A stretch of DNA of 64,000 nucleotides from Cyanophora paradoxa (lineage: Eukaryota > Glaucocystophyceae > Cyanophorales > Cyanophoraceae), in NCBI GenBank assembly GCA_004431415.1, contig QPMI01000601.1, positions 248,001 to 312,000 of the forward strand, written 5' to 3'. This document shows positions 10,990 to 20,679 of the stretch, piece after piece. Position numbers and translations under genes: made by a program. The notes under the pieces are model-generated. The model worked only from the letters and a program-made list of their open reading frames with translations. It was not told the DNA's origin and did no database searches. Each line of letters starts with the position of its first letter. The first letter of the stretch is position 1.

Positions 10990-12110
10990 CCTGACGCCGG
11001 CGCCAGCGCCCCGCCCCCGCCCCCCGGCTCCAGCGCCCCGCCCCTGCCCCCCGGCTCCAGCGCCCCGCCCCCGCCCTCCGGCTCCAGCGCCCCGCCCCCG
11101 CCCTCCGGATTCAGCGCCCCGCCCCCGCCCTCCGGCTCCAGCGCCCCGCCCCCGCCCTCCGGCTCCAGCGCCCGCCCCTGCCCCCGGCTCCAGCGCCCTG
11201 CCCCCGCCCTCCGGCTCCAGCGCCCCGCCCCGCCTCCGGCTCCAGCGCCCGCCCCTGCCCCCGGCTCCAGCGCCCCGCCCCGCCCTCCGGCTCCAGCGCC
11301 CGCCCCCGCCCTCCGGCTCCAGCGCCCGCCCCCCTCCGGCTCCAGCGCCCCGCCCCCCCTCCGGCTCCAGCGCCCCGCCCCTGCCCCCCGGCTCCAGCGC
11401 CCCGCCCCTGCCCCCCGGCTCCAGCGCCCCGCCCCGCCCCCGGCTCCAGCGCCCCGCCCCGCCCTCCGGCTCCAGCGCCCGCCCCGCCCCGGCTCCAGCG
11501 CCCCGCCCCCCCTCCGGCTCCAGCGCCCCGCCCCCCCCCGCCCCGGCTCCAGCGCCCCCCCCCCCCCGGCTCCAGCGCCCCGCCCCGCCCCCGGCTCCAG
11601 CGCCCCGCCCCGCCCCCGGCTCCAGCGCCCCGCCCCGCCCTCCGGCTCCAGCGCCCCGCCCCCGCCTCCGGCTCCAGCGCCCCGCCCCGCCCTCCGGCTC
11701 CAGCGCCCCGCCCCCCCTCCGGCTCCAGCGCCCCGCCCCCGCCCTCCGGCTCCAGCGCCCCCCCCGCCCTCCGGCTCCAGCGCCCCGCCCCCGCCCTCCG
11801 GCTCCAGCGCCCCGCCCCCGCCCTCCGGCTCCAGCGCCCCGCCCCCGCCCTCCGGCTCCAGCGCCCCGCCCCCGCCCTCCGGCTCCAGCGCCCCGCCCCG
11901 CCCTCCGCTCCAGCGCCCCGCCCCCGCCCTCCAGCGCTAGCTCCAGCGCCCGCCCCCGCCCTCCGGCTCCAGCGCCCCGCCCCGCCCCGGCCCGGCTCCA
12001 GCACCCCGCCCCCGCCCTCCGGCTCCAGCGCCCCGCCCCCGCCCTCCGGCTCCAGCGCCCCGCCCCGCCCTCCGGCCCAGCGCCCCGCCCTGGCCGCCCT
12101 CCAGCGCCCC
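10990..12110. repeat. GC-rich minisatellite, period about 27 bp, about 40 units
   Basis: Units vary between about 24 and 28 bp around a core GGCTCCAGCGCCCCGCC followed by a C-rich spacer ending in CCTCC. The minus strand is strongly G-rich with repeated G3-G5 runs and could form quadruplexes. Because unit length varies around a multiple of three, both 10780-12192 and 11111-12343 are open on the minus strand as Gly/Ala/Arg repeats; I treat these as by-products, as no start context, splice sites or flanking domain supports a gene. Confidence 0.9.
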
Positions 12111-12283
12111 GCCCCCGCCGCCCCCCCACCCCGCTGTGCACCCCGCTCCCCGCCCCTTCCCTCCCTCCGCTCCGCCGGGCCGCCCCCGCCACCCACCACG
12201 CCCGTGCGCCCCGCCTCCCCTCCCCCCCTCCCCCAGGGCCAAGACTCCGACAGATAGCTCCTAGCTAGGGCAAACAGAGCCTT

Positions 12284-12311
12284 CCCCCCCCCCCCCCCCC
12301 CCCCCCCCCCC
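12284..12311 (+). repeat. Run of 28 C
   Basis: Homopolymer C tract followed by CTCTTGCAGG, which resembles a polypyrimidine tract plus 3' splice site. On both sides lie related sequences (GCCAAG..., AGCTAGGGCA at about 12238-12272 and 12319-12380), a small local duplication. Confidence 0.7.
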
Positions 12312-12520
12312 TCTTGCAGGGCCAAGGACCGACTCGACTCCACACCGCTCCCTCATAATAGCTCGCAGCTAGCTAGGGCAGGGTAGCACGACGTCTCCCC
12401 TCTATGCCGCAGAGCAGGTAGAGCAGTCGGACGGTGCCCCCCCAGTCGGACATTGCGCGACGGGGCGGTAATTGTTGTCCTTTTAATACGAACATTGCCC
12501 GGGTGGGCTTTTTGAAAAAA

Positions 12521-12539
12521 AATTATTGTGTTAGACGGT
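12521..12539 (-). repeat. Solo copy of the TIR end
   Basis: AATTATTGTGTTAGACGGT at 12521-12539 matches the right terminus of the 570-10048 element (10032-10048). No matching left end and no subterminal GACCC array was found nearby, so this looks like a remnant or a related shorter element. Confidence 0.5.
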
Positions 12540-12787
12540 ACTGCCAGCTAGAGCTCAGCCGGGGCTCAGGGCAGCAGAGTAGCACTCAATTAAACAAGCG
12601 AGTCCCTGCGGAGCAGGAGTGGCCTTGGGTCTTGGGGCTTCAAGGCGTGAGGGTGGCAGCTCTTTGTTTTTAAACGGGGGCCCGCAACCGCGCGCGGTTA
12701 CGGGGGAGGGGGAGGAGAAGGGGGTCCACTCGGCAAGGGTACACACTCAAGTGAGAGGGTACAAATATCGATGCGGGGCCCAATCGG

Positions 12788-13382
12788 CCGCACTGCGGTA
12801 CGGCGTTGTATGGGCCCATAGTCGTGGAAGCAACTCCACGATCGCGACAACTAGCTCTACGATCGCCATAGCCATGCATTGCATGCTGCTATGACGCTCG
12901 ATTGCAAGCTTGTAGAGTTTTCTATAGCCATTGTTTACAGCTTGCGGATTCTCTACAGGACTTGAGTCAATAGAGGGGGATACGCCTAAAATCAAAAAAA
13001 GTTCAAACCTTTTTTTCGCCAAACGGTCAGCAAAAACTTCGGCTGGTAGGATTTCTTGAACGGCGGTAGACTTTCGGCCGCCGCGGCGCCCAGCCAATCA
13101 CAGGACGGTGTTCTTTAACATTCATCGGCCGGTTCGAGCTTTGATCGGGCGTTTTCGAGCTCGTTTTGCCGCGTTTGCCAAAACCTAAGTCCAAAAGGGG
13201 GGTACGCTGCAAAGTCAAGTCCAAAACCTTATCGGAAAAAAACGCCGAGTCTGTAACTTTGACTTACCATTTAGCCATTGTTAAACCTCCGTTGGAGCTT
13301 TCGTCAAGCACTATGGGCCCATACAAACGCGTACCGCAGTGCCGCAATTGTACCGAGTACAGGCCCCGAGGGGCCCATTGGT
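12788..13382. repeat. 0.6 kb unit with inverted arms
   Basis: The left arm (about 12788-12828: GCACTGCGGTAC, then GTTGTATGGGCCCATAGT) is found inverted at about 13309-13350 (ACTATGGGCCCATACAA, GTACCGCAGTGC), with weaker similarity continuing outward (GGGGCCCAATCGG against CCCCGAGGGGCCCATTGG). The interior is less GC-rich than its surroundings and carries no recognisable coding. It resembles a small MITE-like element or the relic of a palindrome. Confidence 0.5.
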
Positions 13383-14600
13383 CGTCTCAGCTTATATTAT
13401 TGAAAACGACTTTCGGCGCTTTTTGGAGGTGGTTAATAATAATCTATGAATCATTTGAATGTAATTCGCAGTAATAAGGCTCTGTCTAAATTGTTTATTT
13501 TGATAATCTTTCAACTAACGCATCAAGTATATTTAAAACCCACCTCGTGGCACACATCGACTCTGTCTAATACAAATTTGCTGGCCGGCCCCGTGGCGCT
13601 CCGTTAATTTGGAAACTATTTCCTAGCGAATGGGGTGCGGTCTCTTGAAATTAATAATTTTCAAATTTCGACTCGGACGACCAATGTTATTTGCGCTTTT
13701 CGTGAAAATGCTTTTCGATGCTTTTCGACGTGCTGTTACTGCCCATTAGAGGCCTCTCATAGGAAAACGGGCCGGACCATCGTGCTCCCCAGGGACTAAA
13801 ATGGGGTAGCAGGTGTCTTCAAAAATACGAATTTCGCTTTCTAAAATTTTGTGACAAGTGACCAACAGACCTAAGGGCCTCTCCATTCCCCAAGGCCGAT
13901 AAAAACGTGTGAGCACCTTTTTTTCTCAAATTACCAAGGGTCTTAGTACCGCGAGCAATTTAATAGTCAAGGGTCTTAGTACCGCGAGTTCCAGTCGCCG
14001 GCGACTCGCCGCGCCAACCGACTCTCCTCCGACTCTCCGAGGCTCAAGCAATCATTGTGTTCACTGATTCAATGATTCAGGTCGCGTGCTCGCATACCAC
14101 ATCATCGATATCCGCCAGTGGCCTGGCAGTGGGACGGCCACATGCGGCATGCCTGTCGCTCCTGACTCCTGTGAGTTCACAACGAGCTCGTTGCCGAGTA
14201 CTGGAGTACCATCGTATACGCGTACTTATAATTAGCTATATAGTAGTACCAGCTGCGAAAGAGCCGCTGACCATGAGAGGTCGAGGAGGGCGATCGCGGG
14301 CGCCGCCGCCGCCAGAACAGTCGCCAAGGAGAGGAGTCAGAACCGGAAGCCCGGAGGCCGTCGAGCTCGAGCGACACCCCCCGACGCGAAGATGCCCCCT
14401 CCCCTCAGAAACCGTGCGCATGCGCTGCTTCGATCACCGCAAGACTCCCGCGGTATTTCGCTCATGATCAGCGGCTCACGCGCGGTAACAACGCAGAAAC
14501 GTACTGCTACAACACGAGCGACTGTCCGTAATATTAATTGTCCCGGTATCTACTTCCTCTCGTAGAGGGTTCAACGAATTGGTCGCAGGTTCCGGGGAGG
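13383..14600. other. AT-richer relic region
   Basis: Base composition drops relative to the flanks between about 13000 and 14060. A 21-bp direct repeat (CAAGGGTCTTAGTACCGCGAG) occurs at 13935-13955 and 13968-13988. Downstream, 14270-14450 is GC-rich with no convincing frame. No gene can be supported. Confidence 0.4.
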
Positions 14601-14669
14601 CGATCGCCTTCAGCGGCAGTTGGGGCAATTTGCCTGGATCGTACCTTACAGTCGGATCCGCGGCGAACT

Positions 14670-15021
14670 GGTGCAGGGTCAACAAGGCGGCGGCGTTCAT
14701 GGACTGGGGCGGGGACTGCATGGCCACGTCGCAGTCGACCTCGCAGCTGGACGCCGAGGCCCAGGTCCGGTCCCCGCGCCCGTCCCGCCCGCGCGCCGAG
14801 CCGCGGATCACCGATCGACCGCGCAGATGGTGAGCGCCGAGGAGGAGGAGTTCGCCGCCGAGCTGGACGCCGCCGAGCTCGACGCCGCCGCGGAGCTCGA
14901 GGCCGCCGTGCGCGACGCCGCCCTGCGACGCGCGGCCGCCGATCGGACCGCTGACCGCCGCCCGTCAGATGCTGGCGGGCGACGAGCTCGAGGGCCTCGC
15001 GATTGATTTCGACGCCTGCTG
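14670..15021 (+). CDS. Small acidic-tailed protein, 3' exons only
   Basis: Not recognised. Three exons can be joined in phase: about 14680-14762 (containing AFMDWGGDCMATSQSTSQLD), 14826-14909 (starting MVSAEEEEFAAELDAAELD) and 14968-15021 (MLAGDELEGLAIDFDAC, then TGA). Introns are GT-AG: one begins GTCCGG, the other GTGCGC, with acceptors CGCGCAG and CCGTCAG. The joined tail is highly acidic with Ala/Glu/Asp heptads and would form a short amphipathic helix. The 5' part of the gene is not found with confidence; acceptors near 14677 suggest more exons upstream. Confidence 0.45.
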
Positions 15022-16078
15022 ACCGTCGGACCGCGCGCGGCCGCGGGGCCGGATCGGGGTCTGGAGACTGTGTTCCTGAATTTCCACATGCATGTGAACC
15101 GACGTAGGCATGCGCATCTGTAGTATGTGTGAATTTTAGTCTGCTTAAAATTTGAGCACATGTACAGCCTGCGGTCGGGCCTCCGAGGCTTTCTCTTCCC
15201 TCTTCGCTTTAGCATTCCTAATTTTAAGACGCCCTTCCGCCACGTGCACCCCGATCCCCCCTTGCATCCTCGGTTGGTCGCGACAGACGCAGCCGCTTTC
15301 TTAATATCACTTATTTCTTAATTTTTCGCAGCCGGTGTGCCTGGAGGTATTTCCCGACGAGCAGCGGCCTCGTGAAAGGAATTCGAAGCTCGTCGCGCGC
15401 CAGCTGCAGCGCAGCGAGCGCCAGCGCACCTAGCTATATATAGATCGTGATCATGAGCTGCTCACATCCTGGTAGAAAACGCGATAGATATCGCTTTTAA
15501 TTAAAGTTTCTTAAGCTTATACATCTGGCTTTCGACTTCATGCATATGCGTAATTTGATTCACCTAATTTACGTTGTACGGGGCCTCTTTAATTTCGATC
15601 GCGATCTGAATTCGAATTCGAAGCTTCTTTATCAGATGCGAATCTCGCGCGTGTCGGCGTCAAGAAATCGATTCCGTTTTGCACATCATTGTATTCACAA
15701 ACTAGGCATGCGCACAGCGGCACAGGTCATCCAAATGGCTGCGGCTCTAGACCTGGTGCAACGATACGACGGCGCATGCAGTAGGTGGCTTCTCGCGATC
15801 ATCGCCACCCCCAAGCATCCCGGTCCGTGTGAATCGCCGAGAGAGTCGACATCGCAAACTGGCGCCCCATGACTCAGTGTAAGGCGCAGGAGGCGCGCGC
15901 TTGTGCGGTTTACTTTGGAGCAAGCTAAATCAAAGGCGCACCGCGCCGTCGCCGTCTACACTTCCTGACTACTGCAGCTGCCATCATCGTCGTCACCGGC
16001 ATCACCGGCCAGCTGCGGGGGCGCTTGTCCCCCTGCTTGTTGCGGATCCGGAGGTGCGCCCATCGCCATCATGCTGTT
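15022..16078. other. Intergenic, AT-richer, no gene seen
   Basis: Contains many short palindromic words (AAGCTT, GAATTCGAATTC, CGATCG). One 110-codon open frame (15540-15872, plus) has no recognisable motif, no heptads and no intron signals, and I do not call it. Confidence 0.4.
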
Positions 16079-18183
16079 CACAAGGCCCCACATTCTGCGC
16101 GCGAGTGCGCCGCGATCGCGATCGCAGGGTGGGGTAAGGCGTGCGCGAGATATCGATCTAGAGCCGATATCGATCTAGAGCCGCGGGAGAAATCTTCAGC
16201 TTGCCTGCGCAGTTCACTTTGCTGTGCGCGCAGTTCTGCCACCTGGAAAACGCGCAACGGCGCTTGGTTAAAATATAATGATTACAGGCACGCGCGAGCA
16301 GGCGCGCGGGGCCTAGATCAGAATTGTTGATATAAATATAAATAATTCCACCGCACCTCCCTATCCGATGCAGCCCGCGCCTGCTGCGCCGCCCGAAGCT
16401 CCGCCTCCTGCGCGCGCGTCCCGATCGCCCCCCGCATTGTAAAAGCGCCGGCCACGGGGAAGGGCGCGCGCACCGCGCGGGATTTCGCGCTGTCCAGCTC
16501 GCGATTCTGCTCGCAAAGGCGGTCATTGTCGCGCTGAAGCTCCGACGTCCGCCGCTCTATCTCTCGCTCAAGGCCGCTCGTCTGTTCAGACAGGCGCTTC
16601 TCCGTCCCCTTCAGATCGGCGTTCTCTTGCTCGAGCTGTCGCTTGGCCTCCGCGAGCCGCGCGTTGTCTCCCCGCAGCTCCGCCATCTCCTGCTGTGCGG
16701 CGCCGAGCTGCTGCTCCAGCCCCTCGTTCTCCAGCGTGAGCTGCCCGTTCGCCGCCTCGACCTGCGCCTCGCGCATTGCAGGCCTCGTTACATTTACCGA
16801 GTGCATCGAGCGTAATTGTGAGGACATCATGATCAGATATCGAGGCTAGGCCGATGCGCACATCCCGCAAGGCCCCTGCGTGCTGTTCGGTCCGCCCATC
16901 CTGCACGGTACCGCTGGGTCACAGGCGCAGCGGGCCGGGTAATACACGTATACGTGGTGGCTGGTGCAGCTCTCACCGCAGACGCTGCGCGATCCTCAGC
17001 CTCGTCCAACGCTCGGGCCCACTCCGTCACTTGCTCGACCATCTGCGGCGGCACCAGTCGCTCAAACCATTAAATTCAAGATCAAGCTTCAAGCAATTCG
17101 AAAGGATCGCCGTCGAGTGCATGTGGCCTTGGCATATATATAGCTGATCGCATGCACGCACGCGGGCGGAGAGTCGGCTGGGATTCGGCTGGCTTTCGAC
17201 CGGGGGAGGGGCGGCTGCGAGTGCAGAGGATGGCGGTGCTGCTGGGAACTTCGGATCCGGAGATGAGCCCGAGCCCGACGAGGCCGCCGCTGCCGTCGCC
17301 CCCTGCGCCGATTTGCGAGTCGTGCTTTTTCCACGGCTCGCGCGTTTATGGGAAATGCTGCTGCGACTCCGCTGAGCAAAGATCTGTCGGCGCGCGCATA
17401 TCCATCAGACAACGACATATATTAAATATGATATATTATATATCGATTGCTGAAATGCGCACTTCGCCGTATCTGGGCAAAGTTTTGTATTCGTTCAGGA
17501 AGCTGGTCCATTGCTCTGGCGTGTTGTACTCATTCATTGCGTCCCTGAGGGCTTCTTCCTCTTCTGGTGTCCAGAAAGGACCAAATGTACATAAATGCGT
17601 GGTGCGACGCTGCGAGCGAAATGAATAAATCGACTGCACACAGATAGCTCTTCGCATCAAATTTAAACCTGTCCTTGCATCGTTGCCTGTGAGTAATCGT
17701 TAGCCTCCGTATTACATAAATACGTATACGCTACAAAGCGGACCCCGCCATTCACACCGCCGGCGCTCTTCTTGATAATCTCGGAACGCTTCCTGTCAAG
17801 GCCGTCTTTGCTCCGTCGAGCGAAAACCTGGAAAGAGGCAGGGAGCTCGAGGACTCAAAATTTATACGATCGCGAGGCATGGAAACGTCTTGATTGTATA
17901 TAAATTCTTGAGCGCGAACTGCACCTCCTTGAAATGCTCGTCGTCCTCGAATGAATTCAAAAACTCGTTCCAAGCTGCTTGCGTTCTGTTCTGATTTATT
18001 ACTTTTTGCAGTTCTACCAGTTCTTCTTCCGTCCAACGCTTGGCGACTACCGATTCAACGGTGTGTGACGTTTCTACCAATTCGCAACACAAGATTTCAC
18101 GCACTTGGAGGCTTGGTGCCAGTGCTGCACATGCTCACGCAAGGCCGCGGCCTCTTTGAATCGCTCGGGCCTGGGACTGCGGA
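16079..18183 (-). CDS. Two Myb/SANT-like repeats followed by a coiled coil
   Basis: Minus-strand exon chain with GT-AG introns. The first Myb-like unit has KRWTEEELVELQKVINQ and AAWNEFLNSF (exon ending 17925), then VFARRSKDGLDRKR after an intron of 97 bp (17828-17924). The second has PFWTPEEEEALRDAMNEY and QWTSFLNEY, then IFAQRSRSSISHKR, with its intron at the same place in the unit. A Ser/Pro/Ala linker leads to MVEQVTEWARALDEAEDR (about 17040), and then to a long coiled coil (VEAANGQLTLENEGLEQQ and on, 16770-16370; VAELRAQQSELRRQAEDF near 16230) ending at TGA 16079. An upstream exon fragment (18110-18183: ERFKEAAALREHVQHWHQ) probably belongs to it; the true start is not found. A DNA- or chromatin-binding dimer is plausible by family, not shown. 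Confidence 0.65.
16149..16182. repeat. 17-bp tandem duplication in the last exon
   Basis: GATATCGATCTAGAGCC occurs twice in direct succession (16149-16165 and 16166-16182) inside the last exon of the Myb/coiled-coil gene. As 17 is not a multiple of three, the duplication changes the frame of the C-terminal tail relative to a single-copy version. Confidence 0.9.
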
Positions 18184-19429
18184 TTACCACTATATATGTA
18201 AACGTATAATTATAACAGAAGGCGACGTCGACGCGTACGCACTTTCGTACGATCGTGAGGAGCGCTCAAATGCATGGTTGTTTTTCCGTTTCCGTTCCGG
18301 AATTTCCCCGGGCCCTGACTGCTGCCCGCTGTTTCCCGTTGCGCCTGCCAGTATAGTCGTTTCCCGTTCCCGCTGTTATTACGTGTGATGGCGAACGAAA
18401 GTCGAAGCGAGCACCAATTGAATTCGGACGCATGGATGTAGCCAATTGCAAAGGGCTTTGTTGTTTGAGATCGTTGGATCCTGCGATGAATGCCTGCGTT
18501 AAGTCGCGGAGAACATTGCAATAAATGGATGTAAGAGAACAACCGTCGCCCCCAGGCCGGCCTGGATCTGATCGCGAGTCTAGAACATGTACGCCGTCAT
18601 CTTTCGGAGCCCCTAGTTCGGAAGCTTCAGGCGAGCACCTTTACAACCTTTATGGCTATAGGGGTCAGAATCAGAAGATCGGTGGTTGGGGTACCTTGCG
18701 CATGCACTTGGCGAGATTTGTCAGCTGCCGTCGCGGGAGGCGCTGAAGGCTGACCATGGGCGAACGCCAAGAGAGGCGGCACAGTCGACGTCGCAGACTG
18801 ATCATGAGCGAACGATAAGGGAGGCTCGAGCTCCACGGGCTGATCATGAACCGACGATGACGCTGCAGGAGGCGACACTGGCCGGGTGGGCTCCACATGT
18901 ACAGGAGGTGGCTCCGAGCTCGAGGCAGGCGGCAAAGCGGCTGCGACCCGCAAGTGCAATCAGAAAATTATCCTCTGGAGGCCGTAGCTATATAGGCCTT
19001 TCGATTTGATTTTCAATCAGAAATTAAAATTGCAATCAGGAGGCCTTTCGGTTGGTTAAATGTACGTGTATATATATATACTTATATGAAAGGGTCGGAA
19101 TCGCGAATCACATTGCAATTGAAGATGTTCTGCACTCAAGCTTGCACGTCTTTCAACTGCAAACAGAGACCCTCTCTGCGAAGGGAAGGGCATTGCAGTT
19201 GGCAACGTCGCCGACCGGTTTGCGAGCAAACCGTCCGACGGTCAGGCGCACGCGGTATCGGTGTACGATATCGATGCCATGATGGGTTCAATTGCAATAC
19301 GTATACTGATCATGATGGGAACGTTAACAAGGGCACGGGGATGTACCTGGATCCGGAGTTGACGATCGGGAAGGGTTCCAAAGCATAATTAATATTCCAC
19401 AAATCTGTTTGCGATTGCATGATAAATTG
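18184..19429. other. Spacer before the tyrosine-recombinase retroelement
   Basis: Contains TA-rich tracts (for example 19064-19082) and a Ser/Pro-rich minus-strand open frame at 18627-18959 with an internal repeat (AFAHGQPSA / SFAHDQSAT) but no start or splice context that convinces me. No gene is called. Confidence 0.35.
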
Positions 19430-20524
19430 TCAGCGACAGGGGTCGATCGCGACACCTTCTAAATTCTCGATCCTACCGGAAGGAATGCCGCATGCAGGGC
19501 CTGCCCCCAGGAACGCTAAAGCATCAGGAGCGGCGTGCACGTGAGAAACAGGACCGGAAGTGCTAGCGGTGCCGAGGGCTGGAACGGCGCCAGGGGCGGG
19601 AGCAGCGCCGGCGCCCACGGCCAGGCTCCCGAAAGAGCGAGGACCCGAGCTTGGAACAGCGCCGGGAACGATGCCGGAAGTCGCGGGAGGGCGCGCGACC
19701 GCGGCCGCGGTGCCAGATATCGATCCAGTGAGAATGCCGCGGCCGGCCGCGGTGGCCATAGCGGGGCCCCCATTGGCCATGGGGGTTGCGGGATGGCCTG
19801 CGGTCGACATCCCGGCCCCGCGAGAAGCGGTACCGGTGCCAGATGTTGATCCAGAGAGAATGCCGGAGGCGGGGCCCGCAGCGGGGGTCGCGGGAGGGAC
19901 CGCGGCCCCGGGCGCGGGAGGGCGCGCGGTACCGGTCCGGATCCCGGGCGCGGCCGCGCGAGAAGCGGTGCCAGATATCGATGCAGAGAGCTCGAGAGAG
20001 TTCGTAGCGGGGGTCGCGGGAGAGCTTGAGGGGGGTGTCGACGCTTGCCGCCGGAGTGCCACGATTTCGCCACGCCGCAACAGGCCAAAGAAACCGGTAA
20101 GCAACATCACAAGGGCGCGAAGGAGCTTGTTTGAGGGGGAACGAGCGTAGGTACGAGCAATCGCCTCCAGGTGGACGGACGTGACCAATGCAGATTGCTT
20201 TGCTGGTTTTCCACAAAGTCGGGCGATTCCTTGCAATGTTTGCAGCACAAGGGGGTGAGCAAATGCAGTAGTAGGCAACATCCTCTGCCTTGTCTGATGT
20301 AGCAGAGCAGAGTGACACTGGTCAATTGCTGAGAGACCGTACTCTTCATCAGCAAGAGCCACCAGCAGTGTTGCGACGCCAGAAGCTGTTGGTGGCCAGG
20401 CTGGAATGCAGTGAACCGCGCAATGGCCTTCATAGAGGACGACCCAGCGGGCGTAGAGGCTTTGGGTTCGCTCGCTCACAGAGTTTGTTCTGTAGAAAGT
20501 GACCCGGTTGAGCAGATCAGCCAT
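19430..20524 (-). pseudogene. Tyrosine recombinase, C-terminal half replaced by low-complexity repeats
   Basis: Start ATG at 20524. Residues 1-150 form the helical N-terminal core-binding domain of YRs (SVSERTQSLYARWVVLYEGH, ALADEEYGLSAIDQCHSALL) and the start of the catalytic domain, with the first catalytic Arg in LLTGFFGLLRRGEIVALR. After about residue 160 the sequence turns into 200 residues of Gly/Ala/Ser/Thr/Pro repeats (period about 130 bp in DNA, marked by GCCAGATATCGAT-like words near 19709, 19838 and 19970). The HxxR and Tyr motifs are absent, so strand transfer activity should be lost. Whether this is decay or a fusion to a simple repeat cannot be told. Confidence 0.75.
19700..20000. 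repeat. Imperfect tandem repeat, period about 130 bp
   Basis: Three units begin with GCCAGAT(A/G)T(C/T)GAT at about 19709, 19838 and 19970, each followed by CCAG(A/T)GAGAATGCC-like sequence and a GC-rich block. It is translated in two frames without stops as Ala/Gly/Ser repeats. Confidence 0.6.
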
Positions 20525-20679
20525 ACGAGCACCTGCATCACCAGAGTCAAGGGTATGTCAGACTACATTTCTTCTTCTTCTTTTTAAAGCCCCCACTCAA
20601 GCTTTCTATCCCTGTTGCTGGACAAAGTAAGCTGAGCAGAGATGAGCAGGAGTTGAATTCTGCAGCAAGAGCCTTCAAT

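Noticed and set aside
10780-12343. Two minus-strand open frames of over 400 codons
   Set aside because: They are translations of the 27-bp minisatellite (Gly/Ala/Arg/Glu repeats) and lack start context, flanking domains or splice logic.
15540-15872. 110-codon plus-strand open frame
   Set aside because: No recognisable motif, no codon or amino-acid pattern typical of the coding exons here, and no intron partners.
18627-18959. Ser/Pro-rich minus-strand frame with a short internal repeat
   Set aside because: The repeat is a local DNA duplication; no start or splice context and no neighbouring exons.
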